DNA of 64,000 nucleotides from NCBI GenBank assembly GCA_900770725.1, contig CAAGLL010000027.1:1-64000 (forward strand), in the 5' to 3' direction. The notes below the pieces were generated by a model. That model worked only from the letters and a program-made list of their open reading frames with translations. It had not been told where the DNA came from and searched no databases. Positions 32,275 to 41,256 of the stretch are shown here, piece after piece (the stretch's first letter is position 1; every line of letters starts with the position of its first letter). Source of the DNA: an uncultured Succinivibrio sp. (GTDB lineage: Bacteria > Pseudomonadota > Gammaproteobacteria > Enterobacterales > Succinivibrionaceae). A program made the translations under genes and the position numbers.

Positions 32275-34533
32275 CTACATGCGCTCTATCGATGTGATCT
32301 GGGGGATGGCCCTGATCTTGGTTGCCAGGCGGTCGAAGGCCGAGAGCCCGGTGACCAGCAGGTCGATGTCGATGATGCTCGTCATGTTCTTGCTGTCAAC
32401 GCGCGACCTCACGCCTGCGATGTTGAGCTTCTCGTTGGCAATGAGCGTGGTGATGTCGCGCAGCATGCCCGAGTAGTCCTGGCCCGTGATCCTCATCGTG
32501 ATCGTGTAGGTCTTGTCGCCCGAGCTGCCCCACTGCGCCGGCACCACCTTGTCAGGCTCCGAGAGCGCGAGTGCCTTGAGCTGCTCGCAGGATCTGCGGT
32601 GGATGGAGACGCCGCGGCCCTTGGTGATGAAGCCCACTATCTCGTCCCCCGGGATCGGCTGGCAGCACTTGGCGATGTGCGTGAGCAGGTTGCCCACGCC
32701 GTCGACTATCACCGCGCCGGGCTTCTGGCGGTTGTGCTGCTGGATGGCGGTGTTGGACTTCTGCTCGATGATCGCGTTGAGCTCAGCCTGCTTCTGCTCA
32801 TCGCTCTTCTCGGCCTCGGCGAGGTTCGTGACGAAGGCCAGCACGGTGTTGACGCTGGTGTCGCCAGCGCCAACTGCGGCGAAGAGGTCGTCGGCCTTCT
32901 TGACGTTGAAGCGCTGGAGGTTGGCCGAGACCATCGCGGTGAGCGCGTCGCGCCCGATCCCAAGGCCCCTGCGCTCGCACTCGCGCAGCACGTCGTCGTA
33001 GCCGCTGTCGCGGTTGCGGTCGTAGTCGAGCTTGCGGAAGTAGGACTGCACCTTCGCGCGCGCCCTCGCGGTCTTGATGAAGCCGTTGTCGGGGTTGAGC
33101 CAGTCGCGCGAGGGGTTGGGGTTCTTCTGGGTGATGATCTCGACGGTCTCGCCGGTGTGCAGCACGTAGTTGAAGGGGACGATCCTCCCGTTCACCTTCG
33201 CGCCTATGCAGCGGTGGCCGACCATGGTGTGCACCGAGTAGGCGAAGTCCAGCGGGGTCGCGCCCTGCGGCAGGTCGAGCACCTCGCCTGCCGGCGTGAA
33301 GACGTAGACCTCGTTCTCGAAGACCTGGTTGCGGAACTTCTCCATGAGCGTGCCGGACTCGACCAGGTCGTCCCTCCACGCCAGGAGCTTGCGCAGCCAG
33401 TTGATGCGCTGCTCGACGCCCGAGCTCTGCCCCGCCCCTTCCTTGTACTTCCAGTGCGCGGCCACGCCGAGCTCGGCGGTGTTGTGCATGTTGCGCGTGC
33501 GGATCTGGATCTCCACGCGCTTGTCCCCGTCGCCGTAGACCACGGTGTGGATGGACTGGTAGCCGTTGGCCTTGGGGTTGGCGATGTAGTCGTCAAACTG
33601 CTCCTGGATGTGGCGCCACCTGGTGTGGACGATGCCGAGCACGGCATAGCAGTCGGAGATCTTCTCGACGATCACGCGTACGGCGCGGATGTCGTAGAGC
33701 TCGTCAAAGCGCAGGTGCTTGCGCTGCATCTTGCGCCAGATGCTGTAGATGTGCTTGGGCCTGCCGTAGACCTCGCACTTGATCCCCTCCTTCTTGAGGA
33801 GATCGGAGAGCTCGCCGACGAAGTTCTCGATGTACTTCTCGCGGTCGACGCGCCTCTCGCCTAGGTCGCGGGCGATCTCGCGGTACTTGTCCGGGTGCAG
33901 GCAGCGGAAGGCCAGATCCTCGAGCTCCCACTTGAGCTGGCCGATGCCCAGGCGGTTGGCAAGCGGGGCGTAGATGTTCGCAACCTCGCGGGCGATGGCG
34001 GTGCGCACCGCCTCGTCGGCGTTGGCCGCGGCCCTGATGACCGCGATGCGCTCGGCAAGCTTGATGACGACCGCGCGCACGTCTTCGACCATCGCAAGGA
34101 GCATGCGCCTGATGCGGTCGACCTGCTCTTCGGAGGCAGTGCCGGAGTTGATGGTCTGGAGGAAGCGGATGGCCTCCATCTTGCGGACATTCAGGAGGAG
34201 CTTGTGCACCTCGGGGCCGAAGTGCTCGAGGACCTGGGCCGGGGTGATGTAGCCGTTCTCGAAGGCCGGGTAGATGATGCTGACCTTTAGCGACATCAGA
34301 TCCATGTTGACGGTCATCAGCACGGAGACGATTTCGGCCGAGAGCCTCACGAAACGCTCGCGATCGGCCTCGACGTTCTCCTTCTTGAGCTTCTTCTCGC
34401 GATCCTCAAGGCATGAGATCACAAAGTCGCTGGTCTTGTGGAGCTCAAGCCGGTCGGCCTCCGGCAGCTTGAGATCGTCTATCCAGTTCTTGAAGTCGAA
34501 CGAAGGTTCGTGGGTGTCCCTGATCGCGACCAT
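32275..34533 (-). CDS. relA: (p)ppGpp synthetase RelA
   Basis: RelA makes (p)ppGpp on ribosomes with uncharged tRNA. The 752 residues match RelA throughout: an inactive HD-like N-terminal domain (no HD/ED metal motif; YPAFENGYIT at that place), the synthetase domain with RPKHIYSIWRKMQRK, NGYQSIHTVV and the AELGVAAHWKYKEG region, then TGS (FAYSVHTMVGHRC) and a C-terminal ACT domain. It is therefore predicted to be synthesis-only. pyrG lies downstream, and rlmD, its usual partner, is upstream beyond an inserted fic-GNAT segment. Confidence 0.95.
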   Translation of the reverse strand: MVAIRDTHEPSFDFKNWIDDLKLPEADRLELHKTSDFVISCLEDREKKLKKENVEADRERFVRLSAEIVSVLMTVNMDLMSLKVSIIYPAFENGYITPAQVLEHFGPEVHKLLLNVRKMEAIRFLQTINSGTASEEQVDRIRRMLLAMVEDVRAVVIKLAERIAVIRAAANADEAVRTAIAREVANIYAPLANRLGIGQLKWELEDLAFRCLHPDKYREIARDLGERRVDREKYIENFVGELSDLLKKEGIKCEVYGRPKHIYSIWRKMQRKHLRFDELYDIRAVRVIVEKISDCYAVLGIVHTRWRHIQEQFDDYIANPKANGYQSIHTVVYGDGDKRVEIQIRTRNMHNTAELGVAAHWKYKEGAGQSSGVEQRINWLRKLLAWRDDLVESGTLMEKFRNQVFENEVYVFTPAGEVLDLPQGATPLDFAYSVHTMVGHRCIGAKVNGRIVPFNYVLHTGETVEIITQKNPNPSRDWLNPDNGFIKTARARAKVQSYFRKLDYDRNRDSGYDDVLRECERRGLGIGRDALTAMVSANLQRFNVKKADDLFAAVGAGDTSVNTVLAFVTNLAEAEKSDEQKQAELNAIIEQKSNTAIQQHNRQKPGAVIVDGVGNLLTHIAKCCQPIPGDEIVGFITKGRGVSIHRRSCEQLKALALSEPDKVVPAQWGSSGDKTYTITMRITGQDYSGMLRDITTLIANEKLNIAGVRSRVDSKNMTSIIDIDLLVTGLSAFDRLATKIRAIPQITSIERM

Positions 34534-34866
34534 TCCTTTCCGCTCCCCTGATGCGCTTGATCCATGCGTGGGGATTTTAAACCATGAATGGCAGGCGGCC
34601 CGTCAAAGAGCGAAAAGTTCCAGGAGAAAGCCCGCCGCCGGCATCAACTTCCAGGATACGGAAGCTCATTCTGCAAGGATCTCGCCTTGGCTGAACTGCA
34701 CGGCCTTGCCGATCCTTTAATTGGGCATTAGTCCTGGTGGAAGTTCACTACAACTTGAAAAAAGCAAGACAGACTGCGCTGGCCGCGCCAGGCCGCGCGC
34801 GCCTTGTCTTCTGCATTCAAACTGCAAAACCCAATCCCACGCATGGCGCCGGCGCTTGAGAGACCT
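34534..34866. other. intergenic region between fic and relA
   Basis: These 333 bases carry no convincing coding frame or tRNA. They hold the relA upstream region and the 3' flank of fic. Composition is more mixed than in the flanking genes, with short A-rich runs around 34757-34766. No clear terminator or promoter pair is visible. It marks the relA-side edge of the inserted segment. Confidence 0.5.
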
Positions 34867-35802
34867 TCAAAACCTCTTCCAGCAGTTTTCTTTCAGGAAA
34901 GCCGCGATGAGCCCAGCATCGCTCCCCTCGTAGCAGGCGACAAGCAGCTTCTTGAACTCTGGAACATTCCCCTCGGGGATCACGATGAATCCCTGCCCAT
35001 GGGCTATCAGGAAATGGCTTGCGAAGATCACGGCCGCGCGCTTGTTTCCGTCAAGGAAGACCTGCGTCTTCATCGTGTAGAGGCACAGATGTATCGACTT
35101 GTCGATATCGGGCATGTCCGATGCGAGGATGTTTTCGATCTGATCCTTCACCTCGTGCTCCACTGGGATGGGAGGAACGCAGGACGATCCGCCGATCGTC
35201 ACCGGCACGCCGCGGATCCTTCCGCCGTCTGCGAAAAAGCCCTCGTTTACGAGCCTGGCAATATGGCAGAGGACGCAATAGTCGCTCCTTGCCTGAATCA
35301 CATCCTCGTCCAGGATGAACTCCCAGGCGTGCTTGAGGTTGAGGATCTTCTGGACGTCGGCTGCCGTCATGCCGCTCACCTTGCCGTTGTCCATGATCTC
35401 CTCGGTCTGCTGATAGGAAGCGGGCACGCCCTCCAGAACCGCCTGGTCATAGATGTTCGCCTTCATGTTGGCCCGGGCGAAGTCCAGATTACGAGCCACG
35501 CGCGGCGGAAGCTCGCCTCCCTGGTACCCAAGGTCGGCAAGGACCTTGTCGAGCTTGCGGATCTGCTTTCGCAAATCACGGGCCTCGCGGGTGCTGCGAA
35601 TGAGGAGCTGGTGGAGGTCGTCCGAGTAGGCCCCGACATAGGTGGAGGCAACCCTGCTGCCTGTGCGCTTTCGCGTGTACAGGTATTTCCGGCCGCTCAC
35701 TTCCTTGACTTCAGGCGTGCCCTCGTAAGGGATCAGCGAAAGCCTGGCGTTCAGATCAGCCCTTTGACGGAGCGCTTCCAGGACTTCATCGAATGCGGAC
35801 AT
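34867..35802 (-). CDS. Fic-domain protein with Gln in place of the catalytic His
   Basis: Fic proteins usually transfer AMP or related groups to target hydroxyls. The 311 residues have a basic N-terminal region (about 30-60), a helical region (63-92), an inhibitory-helix-like segment (AVLEGVPASY, 121-130) and the Fic core. The signature is TQVFLDGNKRA (246-256), so the His of HxFxDGN(G/K)R is Gln247 while Asp251, Asn253 and Arg255 remain. The enzyme is therefore inactive, or a subfamily with different chemistry. No antitoxin-like gene is adjacent. The start follows AGGAGAAGG and lies 15 bases from a perfect inverted repeat. It sits between relA and rlmD, normally neighbours, so it was probably acquired. 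Confidence 0.82.
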   Translation of the reverse strand: MSAFDEVLEALRQRADLNARLSLIPYEGTPEVKEVSGRKYLYTRKRTGSRVASTYVGAYSDDLHQLLIRSTREARDLRKQIRKLDKVLADLGYQGGELPPRVARNLDFARANMKANIYDQAVLEGVPASYQQTEEIMDNGKVSGMTAADVQKILNLKHAWEFILDEDVIQARSDYCVLCHIARLVNEGFFADGGRIRGVPVTIGGSSCVPPIPVEHEVKDQIENILASDMPDIDKSIHLCLYTMKTQVFLDGNKRAAVIFASHFLIAHGQGFIVIPEGNVPEFKKLLVACYEGSDAGLIAAFLKENCWKRF

Positions 35803-35816
35803 CGGCCCTTCTCCTT

Positions 35817-35859
35817 TTAGGGAACATTTCTCACATCAAGATATCAAAATGTTCCCTAA
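35817..35859. promoter_or_regulatory. perfect 13-bp inverted repeat at the fic 5' region
   Basis: TTAGGGAACATTT (35817-35829) and AAATGTTCCCTAA (35847-35859) are exact complements separated by 17 bases. Half-site centres are 30 bases apart, close to three helical turns. One arm ends just before the AGGAG ribosome site of fic. It could be a DNA operator for an unknown regulator or an mRNA hairpin next to the ribosome binding site. Confidence 0.7.
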
Positions 35860-35974
35860 GCGCTGAAGATGAAGGCTGCGCTAGCCGCATCGCGGCGCCT
35901 GCCATTGCCTTGCTTCTGACCGTTCGGCACCCGCGAAAGGCCTCAGGACCGATCCGGCGATCGACCCGATGAGC

Positions 35975-36014
35975 AAAAGGGCAGGCGCCCATTTAGCGGA
36001 ACGCCTGCCCTTTT
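35975..36014 (-). terminator. terminator after the GNAT gene
   Basis: AAAAGGGCAGGCG (35975-35987) pairs exactly with CGCCTGCCCTTTT (36002-36014). On the minus strand the stem ends in UUUU, 23 bases beyond the GNAT stop codon. It is near-symmetric, so it may also work in the other direction. Confidence 0.85.
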
Positions 36015-36036
36015 GCCTGCTACGAGCTTGGACCTT

Positions 36037-36561
36037 TCAACCCAGGACATGCTCATACAGCTCGTAGTCCGTCCAGCCCGTGTCTTCATAGTACATTTTC
36101 AGCGTGTCCATGTACTTGAAGCCCAAACCCGTGTAGAGCTTTTCCGCCGGCACGTTCCCGGCGAGCACATCGAGCCTGACCGCCTTCTGATGGGTGCTGG
36201 CGCCTACTTCAAATGCCTTCCTCACCATCGCCTTGGCATAGCCTTTCCCGCCATATGCAGGATGAACGCCAAGCGCATGGATGACCAGGGCCTCGTCTTC
36301 AGACGCCTCGGTCTGCCACTTGAACCTGCTGTAACCTTCATTGCAGCAGTGGTTGAGCACCATCGCGCCTGCGATATTGCCATCCTCTACGCAGACGTAG
36401 AGCTCCCCGGCTTCTATCGATTCCTTAAGGAACTCCGGGGCCGGATAGATGTCCTTCTTCCACCCGATGTCGTACGGGGAATCCTTCATCGCGTCTATCA
36501 GCGAGTGGTAAAAGCTCCTGGCAGCTTCAAATTGATCCTTGTTCGCCTTGGAAATTCTCAT
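36037..36561 (-). CDS. GNAT-family N-acetyltransferase
   Basis: The 174-residue protein has the GNAT acetyl-CoA site: a beta-strand IHALGVHPAY followed by GGKGYAKAMV (the RxxGxG/A-type pyrophosphate loop), then LDVLAGNVPAEKLYTGLGF typical of motif B. The substrate cannot be told from sequence. The N terminus (MRISKANKDQ) is typical of small stand-alone acetyltransferases. It lies with fic in the segment between rlmD and relA and has its own terminator, so it is probably part of the same accessory insert. Confidence 0.85.
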   Translation of the reverse strand: MRISKANKDQFEAARSFYHSLIDAMKDSPYDIGWKKDIYPAPEFLKESIEAGELYVCVEDGNIAGAMVLNHCCNEGYSRFKWQTEASEDEALVIHALGVHPAYGGKGYAKAMVRKAFEVGASTHQKAVRLDVLAGNVPAEKLYTGLGFKYMDTLKMYYEDTGWTDYELYEHVLG

Positions 36562-36633
36562 CGACAGCCCCCCAGATTCCGATCAGGCTCGCCCGCAATC
36601 CGCTTCCTTCTCCAGGCACGCCTGCATCCAGCC

Positions 36634-37998
36634 TCAGGCCTTCTTCCCCTTTGCCCTCGCGAGCACTATGACGGTCTCGATATGGGCCGTGCGCGGGAAC
36701 ATGTCGAAGATCCCCCACTCCTTGATGGAGTAGCCGCTTGAGAGCATCTGCGGCAGATCGCGCGCGGCGGCAAGCGGGTTGCAGGAGACTAAGACCACGA
36801 GCGGGAAGCCCCGCTTGGCGCAGTAGGCGCAGGCGCGCGAGGCGCCTTCCCTTCCGGGGTCCATGACCACGGCGTCGTGATCGCCCAGGGCGAAGTCGTC
36901 CTTTTCAAACGCCTCGTCAAGATCCACCGTCACGAAGGAGGCGGTGGAGATCCCGGATAGCTCAGCGCTCCTTGTTGCAAGCTCGGTCATCGAATCCACG
37001 ACGTCGGCGCCGACAACCTTGGCCCCCGACTTGGCAAGCGGCAGCGTGAAGTTGCCGATCCCGCAGAAGAGGTCGAGCACGCTCATCCCGGGCTTCGGTT
37101 CCACGGCCTTGAGCACGCGCCCGACCATGGCCTTGTTCACCTCGCGGTTGACCTGCACGAAGGAGTCGCCGCGGCAGAGGATCCTGATCCCGTCCGAGGT
37201 GATGTAGAGCGAGTCGGGATCGCCGCAGATGAGGCGGGAGCGCGGCAGCTCCTTCATGCCCTCGGAGGTGCGCTCCATGACGTTCTCGGTGGCGCTTGCC
37301 ACGATCCCGCGCGGCGCAGCGAAGGCTGAGAGCGCCTCCTCGTCCTCCTTGGGGATGGCCGCGGTCACGCGCAGGTTCATGCCGGTCGCCTCGTCGCCTT
37401 GCACGAGCTCGACGTGGCCGATCCTGCCGCGGCACTTGAGCGAGCCCAAGAGCTCCCGAAGCGTGGGCAGCAGTGCGTTGAGCTTTGGATCGAGCGTGAG
37501 GCAGGAGTCGATGGTGCAGACATCCTTGGACTTGCCGGCGCGAAAGCCCAGGCGGAACACCCTGCGGTCAAAGCGCGCGGCCAGGCGGCAGCTGCGGCGG
37601 TAGCCCTGCTGCGGGCTGTGCTCGATGAACGACGGGGCGGAGAGCTCGATCCCCGCCTTCTTGAAGATCCTGCGGATCCCCGCGATCTTCGCGTCAAGGG
37701 CATCGCCGGGATCGATGTGGGCAAGCGGGCAGCCGCCGCACTGCCCGTGCACCGGGCATGGATCCTCCATCCTGCGCTCAGAGCGCTTCAAGAGCTTTAT
37801 GACCGAGCACTGCCCAGTGGTGCCCTTCTGCCACAGCGGCTGGACGCGGGCGATCTCGCCTGGCAGCAGATCCTCGCAGAACCACACGCAGCCGCGCGCC
37901 TTGCCGACGCCCTGGCCCTTGATGTCGAGAGAGGCGCATTCAAGCTCGAAGGCGCTGCGGTCAAATGACTTTTTTCTGGGGACGTAGAAGCTGACCAT
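36634..37998 (-). CDS. rlmD: 23S rRNA (uracil-1939-C5)-methyltransferase RlmD
   Basis: RlmD makes m5U1939 in 23S rRNA using SAM and carries a [4Fe-4S] cluster. The ATG at 37998 follows GGAGG and gives 454 residues. A TRAM domain comes first. Cluster ligands are Cys81, Cys87, Cys90 (CPVHGQCGGC) and Cys161. The SAM motif VLDLFCGIGNF and the catalytic Cys in VLVSCNP are present. It overlaps recO by 38 bases. In E. coli rlmD is next to relA; here two foreign-looking genes lie between. Confidence 0.95.
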   Translation of the reverse strand: MVSFYVPRKKSFDRSAFELECASLDIKGQGVGKARGCVWFCEDLLPGEIARVQPLWQKGTTGQCSVIKLLKRSERRMEDPCPVHGQCGGCPLAHIDPGDALDAKIAGIRRIFKKAGIELSAPSFIEHSPQQGYRRSCRLAARFDRRVFRLGFRAGKSKDVCTIDSCLTLDPKLNALLPTLRELLGSLKCRGRIGHVELVQGDEATGMNLRVTAAIPKEDEEALSAFAAPRGIVASATENVMERTSEGMKELPRSRLICGDPDSLYITSDGIRILCRGDSFVQVNREVNKAMVGRVLKAVEPKPGMSVLDLFCGIGNFTLPLAKSGAKVVGADVVDSMTELATRSAELSGISTASFVTVDLDEAFEKDDFALGDHDAVVMDPGREGASRACAYCAKRGFPLVVLVSCNPLAAARDLPQMLSSGYSIKEWGIFDMFPRTAHIETVIVLARAKGKKA

Positions 37999-38701
37999 CA
38001 CGGGCCTCCTTGAGGTATGACGCATAAAGATCGCGCGAGCGCAGCCTGCGCCCGTTCAAGAGAGAGGCGATCGCGGCGCGGTTGACGGCCTTCAGGGCCG
38101 CGCGGGCGTCGGGGCGGGCGGTGAGCCCCGCTGCGACGGCGTTGAGCGCGGCCCCGTCCACCGCGTCGGGATCGCCGTCCTGGGCTATGGCAAAGCCCTC
38201 GCCTGGGATGAAGCAGTAGCGCGCGCCCTCGTCAAAGCCGCCCTGGCCGAAGTCCGGCGCGTAGCCAAGCTGCGAGAGCAGCCCGGTCTCGAAGTCTCGC
38301 AGCGCCATCGCCTCATCGCCGTTGCGCAACCGCTCGAGCGTGTCCATGTACAGCGCGAAAAACTGCGGGCTGCCCTCGTCATCGCGGTAGAGCCAGTAGA
38401 CGAGCTCGTTGACGTAGCCTGCGCAGAAGACCGCAGGAGCCGGGATCTCAGGGGCAGGCCCGACCGCGCGCGCCGCGCGCAGCACTGCAAGCTCGGACCT
38501 GCCGCGCACAAACTCACACTCAAGCGGGGAGAACGGGCGCAGCAGCGCCCGCAAGCGGTTAAGCTCCTTTGCCGAGGCCCTGCACACCGCCCCGACGCGC
38601 CCGTGCGCAAGCGAGAGCAGCGTCAAGAGCAGCGAGCGCTCGCGGTAGGGCCTGCTGTGGATGAGGTAGCAGGGCTCGGGGGCCCCGGGGATGGCGCTCA
38701 C
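37961..38701 (-). CDS. recO: DNA repair protein RecO
   Basis: RecO loads RecA onto SSB-coated DNA together with RecR. The 246 residues have the N-terminal OB fold (YLIHSRPYRERSLLLTLLS, LARVGAV-like segment, RALLRPFSPLECEF) and a helical C terminus. The start is GTG overlapping the era stop (GTGA), showing coupling. The rnc-era-recO order is conserved. Here recO is followed by rlmD instead of pdxJ. Confidence 0.93.
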   Translation of the reverse strand: MSAIPGAPEPCYLIHSRPYRERSLLLTLLSLAHGRVGAVCRASAKELNRLRALLRPFSPLECEFVRGRSELAVLRAARAVGPAPEIPAPAVFCAGYVNELVYWLYRDDEGSPQFFALYMDTLERLRNGDEAMALRDFETGLLSQLGYAPDFGQGGFDEGARYCFIPGEGFAIAQDGDPDAVDGAALNAVAAGLTARPDARAALKAVNRAAIASLLNGRRLRSRDLYASYLKEARDGQLLRPQKKVI

Positions 38702-39609
38702 TGCTTCTCGAAGTCGGTGTAGCCTAAGCTCTTCAAGGCGCGCTCGTCGTCGGCCCAGCCGGCCTTGACCTTGACGAAGAGCTTTAAAAACACCTTCTGG
38801 CCAAAGAGCTTTTCCATGTCGAGCCTGGCCTCGGTGCCGATCTTCTTGATGCGGGATCCGCCGGCACCGATGACCATCTTCTTCTGGCCCTGGCGCTCGA
38901 CGAGGATCGTCGCGCTGATGCGGATCAGATCCTCATCCTCCTCGAAGGAGTCGATCTCGACCGTCGAGGAGTACGGCAGCTCGTCGCCCATCTGGCGCAT
39001 CAGCTTCTCGCGCACGATCTCGGCTGCGAGGAAGCGCGATGAGCGATCGGTGACGGAGTCGTCGGAGTACATGTGCTCGCCCTCGGGCAGGCACTCGAAC
39101 ACGACCTTGCGCAGCTCGTCGAGGTTCACCGCCTTGAGCGCCGACACCGGCACCACGGCCTTGAAGTCCATCTTCTCGGACAGGCGCTGCATCACCGGCA
39201 AAAGCTCGGCGCGATCCTTGTGGAGCATGTCGAGCTTGTTGATGCAAAGCACCGCCGGCACGCCGGAGGCGGCGGCCTGGCGCACGCGCGCGAAGGCCAT
39301 CTCGTCGTCGTCGTTCCAGGTGAAGGGATCGACCACGAAGATCACGGCGTCCACCCCCGAAAGCGCGCTCTGGGCGGCGCGGTTCATCAGGTGGTTGATG
39401 GCGCGGGGCTCCTTGCGGTGCAAGCCCGGGGTGTCGACGTAGGCGGCCTGGTAGTCGCCCTGGGTGTCCACGCCCAGGATGCGATTGCGCGTGGTCTGCG
39501 GCTTCCTCGAGGTGATGCTGACCTTCTGGCCGATGAGGTGGTTCATCAGGGTCGACTTGCCCACGTTGGGCCTGCCGATGATCGCCACGAAGCCGAAATG
39601 CGTTGGCAT
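38698..39609 (-). CDS. era: GTPase Era
   Basis: Era binds the 3' end of 16S rRNA and is needed for 30S maturation. The 303 residues show G1 GRPNVGKS at 12-19, DTPG, NKLD, and a C-terminal KH domain with VIGAGGSRIKKIG. It lies 13 bases downstream of rnc and overlaps recO by four bases. Confidence 0.98.
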   Translation of the reverse strand: MPTHFGFVAIIGRPNVGKSTLMNHLIGQKVSITSRKPQTTRNRILGVDTQGDYQAAYVDTPGLHRKEPRAINHLMNRAAQSALSGVDAVIFVVDPFTWNDDDEMAFARVRQAAASGVPAVLCINKLDMLHKDRAELLPVMQRLSEKMDFKAVVPVSALKAVNLDELRKVVFECLPEGEHMYSDDSVTDRSSRFLAAEIVREKLMRQMGDELPYSSTVEIDSFEEDEDLIRISATILVERQGQKKMVIGAGGSRIKKIGTEARLDMEKLFGQKVFLKLFVKVKAGWADDERALKSLGYTDFEKQ

Positions 39610-39622
39610 GCTAATAGCCCCT

Positions 39623-40345
39623 TCAGCGCTTGAGCTGCTTTAAAGGATGTTCCTGCAGGTAGGCGAGGGCCTTGCCCGCCGCCTCCTGCTCGGCGCGGCG
39701 CTTTGAAGTGCCGCTGCCCTTGAACTCCGGGATCCCCTCGATCCTCACGGAGACGTCGAAGCTCTGGTTGTCGTCGGTGCCGTGGATGGCGTCGAGATGG
39801 TATGACGGGAGCGGGCGGTGCAGCGACTGCATCTTCTCCTGCAGCGCCGACTTGTGATCCTTCTGCCCCTCGCCAGGCTGGATCGTGGCCAGGCGGGTCT
39901 TGAACCATGAGAGCACCACCGAGCGCACGCGCGGGTAGTCGTCGCCCGAGTCGATGAACATCGCCCCGATGATCGACTCCACGGCATCGGCGATGAGCGA
40001 CTGGCGGCGCATGCCGCCGGTCTTGAGCTCGCCCGGGCCGAGCCTCAGGCAGTCGCCGATGCCGTACTCGCGGGCGATCTCGGCGAGCATGATCTCGCAC
40101 ACCAGCGTCGAGCGCATGCGCGTGAGATCGCCCTCAGGCGACTTGGGGAAGAGCTCGTAGAGCTTGCGGGCGATGATCATGCCCAGGATCGAGTCGCCCA
40201 GGTACTCGAGCCTCTCGTTGTGCACCGGGCCGAAGCTGCGGTGCGTGAGGGCCTGCTCGAGGAGCCTGATGTCCTGGAAGGCGTAGCCAAGCCTCAGCTC
40301 GAGGTTTTGCAGCGCGAAGATGTTTATCTGGCTGCGGTCGTCCAT
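39623..40345 (-). CDS. rnc: ribonuclease III
   Basis: RNase III cuts double-stranded RNA in rRNA processing and mRNA decay. With the ATG at 40345, which overlaps the lepB stop as TGATG, it has 240 residues. The catalytic signature NERLEYLGDS is at 43-52, a second acidic site lies in AVESIIGAMF, and a dsRNA-binding domain ends the protein. A 16-codon longer frame exists inside lepB but is less likely. Confidence 0.97.
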   Translation of the reverse strand: MDDRSQINIFALQNLELRLGYAFQDIRLLEQALTHRSFGPVHNERLEYLGDSILGMIIARKLYELFPKSPEGDLTRMRSTLVCEIMLAEIAREYGIGDCLRLGPGELKTGGMRRQSLIADAVESIIGAMFIDSGDDYPRVRSVVLSWFKTRLATIQPGEGQKDHKSALQEKMQSLHRPLPSYHLDAIHGTDDNQSFDVSVRIEGIPEFKGSGTSKRRAEQEAAGKALAYLQEHPLKQLKR

Positions 40346-41256
40346 CAGTGGAGCCCTCCTATCCTGCCGAAGTTGAACGATGAGGGGATCCACGAAGGAA
40401 GCATGCTGTCGGATCCGCGGTCAAAGCCCAGCGACATCCAGACGCAGACGGTCCTGCCCACGAGGTTCTCGTAGGGGACGAAGCCCCAGAAGCGCGAGTC
40501 CTTGCTGTTGTCGCGGTTGTCGCCCATGACGAAGACGCTGTCCTCAGGCACCTTCCAGGCCCCCTGCGGCAGGCTGCCCTGCGTGTAGAAGTAGTTCTCG
40601 AAGGTCCCGGAGTTGGGGTTCACCTGGATGCGGTGCTTCGCCCCCAGCAGATCCTCCTCGTAGACGTCGAAGGTCTCGCGGGCAAAGCCCGACCCCTCGG
40701 TCATCTGGCCCAGGCTCTTGCGCTCTACGGGCTTGGCGTCGGGAGTCAGCTTGGTGCCCTTGGGGAATATGAAGAGCTCCTTGCCGCGGTAGATGATGAC
40801 GTCGCCAGGCAGCCCGACCACGCGCTTTATGTAGTCGACGCTCGGATCCTCAGGGTACTTGAAGACCACGACGTCCCCGCGCGCAGGCTCGCCCACCTTG
40901 ATCATCACTGAATTGGTGAAGGGGTTGCGGATCCCGTAGTCCCACTTGTTCACGGCGATGAAGTCGCCGCTCTGGAGCGTCGGCAGCATCGACCCGGAGG
41001 GGATGCGGTAGGGCTCGAAGAGGAAGGCCCTGAACAGGAACACGAAGAGGATTATGAAGAAGAGCGATCCGCTCTGCCCGATGATCCCGCCGGGCTCCAT
41101 GATCGCGGCGATCTCCTTGCGCTTGGCGCCGGGGTTCTTCTGCTTGAACTCCTCGGCGCGTTTCTTGCGCTGGGGGCGGCGCTTGATGCGGTCGTAGAGC
41201 CAGCAGGCGCCGGTAAGCACGCTGAGCGCCGCCAGTATCACTGAGAAAATGTTCAT
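40345..41256 (-). CDS. lepB: signal peptidase I
   Basis: LepB removes Sec and Tat signal peptides at the inner membrane. The ATG at 41256 overlaps the lepA stop; a GTG one codon upstream is also open. There are two transmembrane helices (about 4-20 and 64-80). The catalytic Ser in YRIPSGSMLPT (near 89) and Lys in YIKRVVGLPGD (near 144) form the Ser/Lys dyad, and GDNRDNSKDSRFWG is box E. The lepA-lepB-rnc order matches E. coli. Confidence 0.97.
   Translation of the reverse strand: MNIFSVILAALSVLTGACWLYDRIKRRPQRKKRAEEFKQKNPGAKRKEIAAIMEPGGIIGQSGSLFFIILFVFLFRAFLFEPYRIPSGSMLPTLQSGDFIAVNKWDYGIRNPFTNSVMIKVGEPARGDVVVFKYPEDPSVDYIKRVVGLPGDVIIYRGKELFIFPKGTKLTPDAKPVERKSLGQMTEGSGFARETFDVYEEDLLGAKHRIQVNPNSGTFENYFYTQGSLPQGAWKVPEDSVFVMGDNRDNSKDSRFWGFVPYENLVGRTVCVWMSLGFDRGSDSMLPSWIPSSFNFGRIGGLH

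Noticed and set aside
32179..33864. 561-codon open frame opposite relA
   Set aside because: Antisense shadow of relA; repetitive Val/Leu/Asp/Arg composition is typical of reverse frames in GC-rich genes.
34867..36561. fic and GNAT as a toxin-antitoxin pair
   Set aside because: They are separate units with a terminator palindrome between them (35975-36014). GNAT toxins pair with ribbon-helix-helix proteins, and no such small gene is visible.
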